DNA of 64,000 bases from Lagopus muta (Eukaryota; Chordata; Aves; Galliformes; Phasianidae). Positions within the stretch are counted from its first letter, which is position 1. Each line of letters starts with the position of its first letter. The stretch is taken from positions 55,962,134 to 56,026,133 of the forward strand of contig NC_064435.1 in NCBI RefSeq assembly GCF_023343835.1. Direction: 5' to 3'. Under the pieces are notes generated by a model that was not told where the DNA came from, did not search any database, and saw only the letters and a list, made by a program, of their open reading frames with translations. The position numbers and the translations under genes are program-made. Below are positions 55,401 to 64,000 of this stretch, piece by piece.

Positions 55401-57299
55401 AAAGTTGAACAGGTGAGCAGAAGAGGAGTCCCACTTTCCTCATGCTGGTGGCATGAGTAATTTGCAATTATATTTTTTTAACCCTTTGCTCTAGCTGGTG
55501 CTTTAGCAAGGAAGAAACCTCACTTACCCTTGTTTCTTGGGTGATTAATAGGAGAAATAACAGCAAATAACCATGTGTTTTTCTTCTCATGTATAATCTA
55601 ATATCTTGAATATGAAAGCTGTCCATGTGAGAGTTTGCCATGTTTTAAGGAGATCTATGAATCCATGGGACTTGTTATAAAGAGTAAAATAGTCTAAAAA
55701 TAGACTGCTGCTTTCATATGTATCACTACGATTTTGGCAAGCAGATGCCAGCAGAGTAGTATTTGCCTAGGGAGGCAGCTATTCACATATACTGAGTTTC
55801 AGGTACTGTCTATATCTAATGTCTTTGATTGCTTTGCCTGCACAACACTTGGTGAAACCAGATTTTCAATTCTCACTTCTTTTATGTTTCCACCACAGCT
55901 TCCATCACAGGAGACAGAGAAGGGATGTAGGTCCTTTTCAACTGTTGGCTTTTCTTAAGAAAAAAACAAAGCAAATTCCTTTATATCTTACTGTTTGAGG
56001 TTGGATTAAAAATCCTATTCAGTGAAGCGGAAATTTTGTCAAAGCAGTGCATTCTGATGAATGATCTTTTTGAAAGGGAAGATTAATATATATTTCTCTT
56101 ATGACTAGCAGAGCATTTTTGTAGTGATATTTGCTCAGAATAAAAGAAAGGTTTTTAAAAATTAGAATTATTTGTAGGTAAAAACTTTGAACCAAATAAA
56201 TGGTCATATAATAGGTAATAACTATCACTAATTTCCAAGTGCATAAATATATCCTTTCTGCACTCATATATGTGGGTGTACAACTAGACCAGAATATCAA
56301 AAGGAAGATTTCCTTTGGAGCACAGCTCCTTTTACTTCAAAATTCCCTAAAAGGAATGTTGTATTCAGAATTAGTTTTAAAACAAGTTCCAGTTCTTTGC
56401 CATTAGGTGTCTCTGTTATCCTTTGCAAAACATCAATGTGGCATGATTTTTTTTTTCAGTGTTTCCTAATCATGCTTAAAGAAGTCTGTTTATCCCTCTT
56501 GCTTATGTTTTATTAGTGAGATGTTTCAAAGGTGTTACTGTTAAAATACACAGCTCAATTAATGAGATGGGTGAATTCAGCTAAAAATTTGCTTCCCAAC
56601 AAAGAGAAAGAAGTCCCTTAATACTAATTTGTTGTAGTCAAAATAAAGTTCAAATCATCACTAAAAGTAACTATGAAAAGGTTGGGTTTTTTTCCCCCCT
56701 CAGCAATTTTATGGATGTCTTCTCTCAGTCTTTCTTGAGTGGAGCAGAAGTGGGAGATAAGCTCTTACAGTGATAAAATATTGTCTCTTGAATCTCGATA
56801 TCCTAACTGCCTCTGAACTGCCATTTAACTGTGGACTGGTCTTCTAACTAGAATGTAGAAAATTCAAATTTTCCTGCCTTTATAGACTTCCAAACATTCT
56901 CAACTTTTCTAGAACGCAAACTACCCATAACTCTATGCCAGATGTCCCCACACCAGTACGCGTTTCAGAGAAAAAAGAAACAGGAGACAGTTAAAAACTC
57001 TCAGCAATGTCTGAGATCTTACAACAAGAACTTCATCAAAGCTACACAATCAAAAGAGAAACCTTTGAAAATAGCACCGTCACAGGGAGAAAACAGACAC
57101 CAGAATTTTCCATATTAATTTACATTATCCAGGTAGTATGGAAACCTCATCTGCCTAATTAGCCAAAGACAGATGAACTGCCTAAGTATTATATACATAG
57201 CATACACCAACAATCTATGGTACATTCAGAAGGGCTTATCTCAAAGAGAAGGGTGAATTACATGCTGTCCTATGTATATTTATTTTAGTCCTCCTTGCT
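52421..57299. other. Intergenic, no gene recognised
   Basis: AT-rich. At 54914-54928 there is a C15 run, followed by AT repeats and a 19-base unit ending GTAAGAG present twice (about 54937-54977). A possible tiny CR1 tail lies near 53438. Confidence 0.5.
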
Positions 57300-58224
57300 T
57301 AGTAGGGTTAATACAGATCTTCATAGGCAACATAGACACTGGGATCAAGGGCACCCTCAGCAAGTTTGCAGGTGATACCAAGCTGAGTGGTGCAGTTGAC
57401 ACACTAGAGGGAAGGGATGTCATCCAGAGAGACCTGGACAGGCTTGAGAGGTGGGCCCATGCCAACCTCATGATGGTTAACAAGGCCAAATGCAAAATCC
57501 TGCATCAGGGTAAGGGCAGTTTTAAGCACAGATACAAGTTGGAAAAAGAATGTCTTGAGAACAGCCTGAGGAAAAGCACTAGGGAGTACCGACTGATGAG
57601 AGATTAAACATGAGCCGGCAATGTGTGCTTGCAGCCCAGAAGGCCAACCATATCCTTTATCAACAGGTTGAGGGAGGTGATTCTGCCCCTCTACTCTGCT
57701 TTCATGATACCTCACTTGGGGTACTGTGTCCAGTTCTGGAGCTCCAACACAAGAAGGACATAGAGTTGTCAGAGCAGGTCCAGAGGAGGGCCATAAAGTT
57801 GATCAGAGGGCTGGAGCACATACCCTATGAGCACAGGCTGAGAGAACTGGGGCTCTTCAGCCTGGAGAAGAGAAGGCTCCAGGACTTTATAGCAGCCTTC
57901 CAGTACCTAAAATGGGCCTACAGGAAAGATGGGGAGGAACTTTTTATAAGGGCAGGTAGTGACAGGACAAGGGAAAATAGTTTTTAAACTGGAAGAGGGT
58001 AGATTTAGACTAGATATCATGAAGAAATTCTTTGCTCTGAGGGTGCTGAGACACTGGAACAGATTGCCCAGGGAGACTGTGGATGCCCCTTCCCTGGAAG
58101 CATTCAAGGCCAGTCTGAATGGGGCTTTGAGCAACTTGATCTAGAGGGAGGTGACGCTGCCTATAGAAGGGGGTTGGAACTAGGTGATCTTAAAGGTCCT
58201 TTCCAACCCAAACCATTCTGTGGA
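57300..58224 (+). mobile_element. CR1 LINE, 0.9-kb 3' part with ORF2 remnants
   Basis: The longest CR1 in the window. It runs from the reverse-transcriptase catalytic region (57,350) through the ORF2 end (RFRLDIMKKFFALRVLRHWNRLPRE-like sequence near 58,000) to the 3' UTR and CCTTTCCAACCC end. The catalytic FADD motif reads FAGD, so a metal-binding aspartate is lost, and stops break the frame near 57,605 and 57,985. It is inactive, but frame preservation over several hundred bases suggests a relatively young insertion. Confidence 0.93.
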
Positions 58225-61200
58225 TTGAGATAGAATATTTACCTATCCCACATAACATGAACAAAATTGATACTTGAATATTCATTGCAAAGTCTTTTTC
58301 TCAATTGATTCTGGTACAATTAAAAACAGCTTTCTCCCCTCCCCCACCAAAAAAAAAAACAAAAAACCAAAAACCAAAAAACCCGAAACAGCACACAAAC
58401 TTGCAAGCATCTAGAAAATCCAATTTCTAATTTGTAAAACAGAAATCACATTCAGTGATAACCAAGAAACAATAAATGTAGAATTCACAAGATATGTTTT
58501 TAAGAAAACCACATTTCCAAGCTGAATCACATTTTAATGTCAAATGGTGCACGTTTTACGTTGAAGAAAAAACAGCTTAGTGTACCATCTGTTACTTTTA
58601 ATAGCAAACAAACAAGACTACTTGTAGTTAATACTGTTGATGTAAAATATATAAGAGGGATGTTAAAAACTGCTCACTGACAGATATAAACATGCTTTGA
58701 AATATGACTGAGCTCAAACAACCCAATGTGCAACATTTACCAGCCAGCTGTTCTTAAAAGATAAGGCAATATCAGAATTTTAACAAACCTTGCACCAGCC
58801 AAATGCATGCTCACTTCACAACCCACAAGATGATAGAAGAGGCATTTCCTAAGTAAAATACATGTAGGATGATCAATTCATTTCTTTAAAAACCTCAAAT
58901 TTAAGGGTAATAATTACATCTTATACAGCATATCTTCGCAGGAGAGATTCTCCAGCCACCTGATCAGCTCTGTGACCCTCCACCAGATCTGCTGTTACTG
59001 AGTTACCTCTCAGTACCTACACTGAACACTGCTCAGTAATAGATGTAAACTACATGTTTAAGTTTGTGTAGATTCAATCGTGCTTTGTCCAATCTTATTT
59101 TAATGGAGTTCTGAATTCCTGAAGTATTGAGTAAATTGATCTTTTCTAAATAGTATACTAAAGAGCTCTGCTGAGGTCATTACAGTTACGCTGCAAATAA
59201 AATTCTTTCTGTTCATTTAGCAAGGACTAACTTGAAATTCTTGGTGGAAGGCATAAGGTAAGTAATAAAATGGAACTCAGTAATACTTGTTTTTCTTTTT
59301 TCCTATATCCATAGATAGACAGTTACAAAGACAATAACTTCAAACAATTAACAACAGGATGGTATTTTATGCACAAATATATCATCATAAATCCCGCTGT
59401 CAGCAATGAGGATGACCGTAGCCCATCAGCTCCTTGCAGTTTTTTATTACTATAGCATGACAGCAGTATATCAAAAGGAACACAAATAAAAAAATCTGGA
59501 AGAAAACCAATCTGCCCAGAGTTCTATTTGTGTTACCTGGATTCTGTGTTTGTTTAAAAATCATACATATGGATGACTTTCAGGAGCTGCTGCTTTAGAT
59601 AATAAAGTTGATACATTATGCTTCTGATCAAAGGTCATTTCTTTAGCTGATAATCAGGGATGTATATTGTGTTTAGGACAGATAAAATTTCTTAGGGGTA
59701 AGTGAATTAGAAATAGTAATTTTGGTGTTAGCATTGTATTCAAAAAAGGTTTTAAAAATGATTAGCAGAGGAGTTTTCATAGATTTACAGTTTTCAGAAA
59801 TGCACAGGATTTTCTTGATCTTTTCTCCAGGTCAGAGGGTTGTACCAAGACACATCTCACTAAAGTAGTATCTATGAAAAAACTACAGAGATGTTCTGCA
59901 ACTGTACTAGTTTAAATATCTATGCACAGGCATTCTGCTTGGACATAACTCCTAAAAAGAGTGAAGTCATCCTTTACGTTTGAAAAAATCATTGAATTTA
60001 GTGAACAATGCTATAAAATATTTATTTCTTTAATTATCTAAGATAGCGGCAACTGCTTTTGATGCAAAGGAGGTCCAGAAGTAAATGGTACTTGAATGAA
60101 TAAGTGGATTAGGCTGTGGTCTGCTTGTCGATTAATTTACACATCAGTCATAGCCTTTTATACTTCATTTAGAGGCATATTTCTTAGTTAATTAAAGAAA
60201 AAGATGTAATATTGTTCTGCTGGGTAGCAGAAACTGCCAGAGTTTTGGAAACATTAACTGGTGAATAGGAAAAATGACTATGTAGAAAAAACAGGTTCAG
60301 ATAGATTGACATAATAAAAGGGAAATGAAAAGACTCAGCTGGTAACACTGTTCCATCAGCTTGTTTTAGAATAGCTAAATCCTTCTAGTAAATGCAATTT
60401 TCTTTTATTTTTTTTTATACACCAGAGTGCTTGATATTAAAGGATTGAAGAATGACAGTCATTTTATTTGCAAAGAAATGCAGAAGAATGGCTCAGCAGA
60501 CACATGATTTTTTTTTTTTTTTTTAATTCCAATTTCTAAAGAGTAGGCAAGGCAGAAAACTTGCTATCCAATAAATTTCTACAAATGATTTATGGCCCTA
60601 AATACCCTAATGTTCCTTGGTTGCTCTCAGTTTACCCTATCTCTAGGAGGAATGCAGAAATGAAGATCATAAGACCAGAGCTGAGTATAGTACCTACCAG
60701 GGCGCCTTCTCCTTTTCCCAGGCAGAGGACATTGCAACTGTGGCAGCACCAGAACCTATACGTAGTCTTTCCAGATTCTGTTATTTGCTCAAGTCAGGAT
60801 CAATTTCAAATATTTTCTACCATAGCATTACTACAGAATTAGAACTCCTTAAAGGTAGCCATCACATTACCAATTTAAAAAATTAGTTTTTCATTAAAAG
60901 TCATATACTAGCACGTTAGGCAAACGATTTTATATAGATTCTTAAAGTGCATTACCTTTCCAGACAGCAGGGCGGGATGATGCCTACTTTTATACAACTG
61001 TAGCAATATAGGGCTTATGCCTGTCCAGTTTGGTTCAAAGACATCAGTGGATTTTTGCCCTTGACACCAAAATTTAGAAAGCTAGGTTTAAAAATGCAAC
61101 TGAAAAAAAAATAATAATTAAAAAAAAAAAAATCAGCCTGCATTAGCAAACCACCTTATGCAGGAAACAAAATAAAAAAGTAAATTATTTTCACCCTTAC

Positions 61201-61239
61201 TAGCTTAAAAATTGTTGATCATAATTTATCATTTAAGAA
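58225..61239. other. Intergenic, no gene recognised
   Basis: AT-rich sequence with A-rich runs near 58350 and a T run near 60508-60525. No exon or transposon supported. Confidence 0.5.
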
Positions 61240-61690
61240 AGGCATGGATATGCTGGAAGGTCTTCAGTGGAGGACCATCAAGATGAAAGGACTGGACCAC
61301 CCTCCTATGAGGCTGATAGCGCTACGACTTTCCAGCCCAGAGGAGAGGAGGCTCTATGGGATCTCTTCAATGTCTATCAATACCTGGAGGGAAGGTGCAA
61401 AGAGGATAGGGCCAGTTTCCAGTAGAACCAAGTACCAGGACAAGAGGCAGTGGTGACCAAGTGCAGCATAAGAGGTGCCCTCTGAGCACCAAGAAGTTTT
61501 GTGCTGCGTGACTGATGGAGCATTGATGCAGGTTACCCAGAATCTGTGGACTTTCATCTTTGGAGATCCTCAGAACTCACATGGCCATGGGCTTGGGCAC
61601 CCTGTTCTGGGTGGCCTGGCTGGAGTAGAGGTTAAAATAAACAGACCCAGAGATCCATTCTAGCCTCAGATATGATGCAGCTCTATGACT
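61240..61690 (+). mobile_element. CR1 LINE 3' part, older subfamily
   Basis: Translates to a diverged CR1 ORF2 C-terminus (LEGLQWRTIKMKGLDHPP, then SSPEERRLYGISS), followed by a diverged 3' UTR with GGCACCCTGTTCTGGGTGGCC, ending near TCTATGACTGTG. Higher divergence than the 57-kb copy. Confidence 0.8.
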
Positions 61691-62549
61691 GTGGGTCTTG
61701 AATGTTGAACATTTTTAAAGTGTTTAGTTATGTCAAGATCTTAAAAAAATACTTATTTCAAAGAGCACATTTACTAGTGTCATCTGAATACTTGACTGGT
61801 CTATATTAGTCACATCATTCATTTCCTTCCAAGTAAGTGGATAGAAATAACTCAGGTGAATCATCTTCCATGCACTTCTTCACACCTGCTTTTGAATGAA
61901 GTTACTCATCCTCTATAGAGGCCTAAGCCTTTCTACTGACTGCAAAGGGAACTCAAAAAGAATGCAGATAAACAATATGCAGAACCAAAAGTTCATTCCA
62001 GACTGATGCGGAAATCAAAGAAAAGATTTCTGCTGCTGTAAGTTGTACTGGGCCTCCAGCTGTCAGCTGTATAAGTACTGCCAACAATTAGGCAGTAATA
62101 ATACTCCTCAGTAAAGTACATAAAAAGCAACAGATTCTAGAAATTCTAGAAGCATAGTTTCCCGAACAAGAATACGACTTGTGCTCATTCACTCAAGAAA
62201 ACATTCCCATCTGCAATCATACCTGGCTAATTCCACTCTGAATAAAAAAAACACAAAAAAAACCCCAAACCAACCAACCAACCAACCAACCAACAAAAAC
62301 ACAACCCAAAACACAGAACCACACTGAAGAGCTTTCACATTTATTTCGGCCTAAAGTGAGTATAAATACCAGAGGTGAAATCTGGCCTAGTTGAGCTTAG
62401 GGAGTCCTTTAAAATTGATATGAGTAGAAGAAATGTTTTGCCTTATAAAAGGCCCTCCTTTTGGTGGGCTAAAATCTCAAATCACAAAGAGTAAATGGAA
62501 TAATAATACATCACATGCGAACAATTACCTGCCCATCTTATCACAAACA
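61691..62549. other. Intergenic with a (CCAA)n microsatellite
   Basis: AT-rich. A CCAA repeat lies at about 62270-62294. No gene supported. Confidence 0.6.
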
Positions 62550-62640
62550 CAAAATCATACGGGTTGGAAAGAACCTCCAGAGATCATCGAGTCCAACCCC
62601 CCTGCCAAAGCAGGTTCCATACACCAGGCTGCACTTATAA
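62550..62640 (-). mobile_element. CR1 LINE 3' end, short fragment
   Basis: AAATCATACGGGTTGGAAAG, then AGTCCAACCCCCCTGCCAAAG: the reverse complement of a CR1 3' terminus truncated to about 90 bp. Confidence 0.88.
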
Positions 62641-64000
62641 TTCCTTCAACATCAACATGAGCTTTCAATTAGGTTCAAGGTGGAGAAAACGCGTTTTACA
62701 GACACTGTAGTTGTTCAACAGCAACCATATGTAAACCTGCTATAGAATATAAAAAGAGCAATCAGCAAAACACATTCAGAAGAGCTTGCAAAAGTTAATG
62801 CACACCATTAGCTGATATGATGGAACAATCAGAATTTAGTATTTTTCTCATCTTTATGAGTTCTAATCATAAGCTTAAATACTTTTTAAAGTGTAATGCA
62901 AACAAATAAAACTTCTGAATAAGGAAAAATTATATGGATTGTTTTTGAGCATTTATCTTGAAGGCATAGTCACTTAATAAACAACCTGCCACCTTCCTTA
63001 ACTTTCAAAAATCAGAATCCTCATCTACAGAGGATTTGCAAGCAACAGAAATAAGTCAGTGCTTTTGAAGCAAAGTTCAGTTTTGTAAACGGTATTCTAC
63101 AAAGCTAACCTGTATAGAAGATAATTTATTTCTGAACTCCTTTGCAGATGAAACACAGTAAACAGTCTACAGTGATAACACTATGATGAAAGCTTTACAT
63201 AAAGAAATTGAGTTAATTTTTCTGTTTCAAAGTAAAGGGAAGATTCTCTGGCACAGTACCTTTCATACTTGGAAGTCATTCACTTCATTAGGGAAATTCA
63301 TATTAGCTCTGAAAAAGTTGTAATGAAATGCGTAAGAGGTTGTCTGAAGAGTATTTTATGTTAAAGATAGAAGTTCACTTATCATACAAGAGGGCTGCTC
63401 TGAATAATAAAGTAACAGGTAACTACTCATCACGTTACAGGCACAGATCTCCACCTCAAGCAGAAATATGCATTTTCTAGACAGGTAGCGAGGTGGTAGC
63501 TATTTCAGTGTACCTATTGCATAGAACTGGAGAGTAGAATTGTGCCTCTACTGACGCCATATTCAGAAGCTATTAGGTACATCTGAGAACCATTTAAATG
63601 TAAATAGGATGTGAACTGTTTGTCAGTGACTAAAAATAGTCTTCCAGGCAACTGCCTTAGTAATTAAAAACCATCTGGTATCATAAAAGAATATAATACT
63701 GCCAGTATATCCACAGGCCGAAAGGACGCACTTGTTCTCCTAGAACAGTAGAAACACCTATGTTTTTATGTTAGAGCTCTTTATACGGAAGATCAGATCC
63801 ATCTTACTATTTTTTCCCCCAAGTCTCTCCTGGGGAGAGAAAAAAAAAAAAAAAGAGAGAGAAGTGTAGAAGAAAGACTGACATAAACTAAAAAAAAATA
63901 TAAAAGTGAATTTAAGAGCATACACAAAAAGATAAGCACCTGACAGAGGGAAGGAGCCTTTTTGAAGCCTTTCTGTCCTTTTTTACTGGTAAAACTATGA
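62641..64000. other. Intergenic to window edge, no gene recognised
   Basis: AT-rich with an A run near 63840. No exon, repeat family or RNA gene recognised. Confidence 0.5.

Overview
The window is vertebrate nuclear DNA, almost certainly from a bird and most likely a galliform such as chicken. The evidence is many CR1 LINE 3' ends with the avian octamer tail, a mariner remnant of the chicken type, solo LTR-like elements of avian ERV type, and one intron-containing gene whose protein is recognisable as cerebellin-2 (CBLN2).

Gene region (about 2,900-9,250). CBLN2 lies on the minus strand near the left edge. Three coding exons join in frame into a 212-residue secreted C1q-family protein: signal peptide, N-terminal cysteine motif, C1q domain. 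The first coding exon is inside a CpG island of about 2.6 kb (6,590-9,230), which holds the promoter and at least one candidate 5' non-coding exon. The introns carry strong low-complexity tracts: an (AAAAG)n array of about 170 bp, a 27-base A/T run beside a splice acceptor, and an 18-base G/C run. A stretch of intron with many retained CpGs (about 5,075-5,260) looks like a conserved regulatory element.

Rest of the window (about 9,250-64,000). This is AT-rich DNA upstream of CBLN2 with no other gene I can support. It is filled with fossil transposons: CR1 copies on both strands (10.4, 14.5, 36.5, 39.8, 44.4-46.1, 50.6, 57.3, 61.2 and 62.5 kb); at least eight LTR-like elements in four families (15.2, 16.4 and 51.0 kb; 23.1 and 49.0 kb; 31.2 kb; 39.5 and 42.6 kb); and an internally deleted mariner element (18.3 kb). 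Microsatellites and an AT palindrome are scattered through it. A non-repetitive stretch at about 51.65-52.42 kb with many retained CpGs is the best distal enhancer candidate.

I found no RNA gene, CRISPR array or clearly new biological system. The points most worth a second look are the splice-site architecture of CBLN2, the two candidate regulatory elements, the nested CR1 with an unusual junction, and the mariner deletion derivative.
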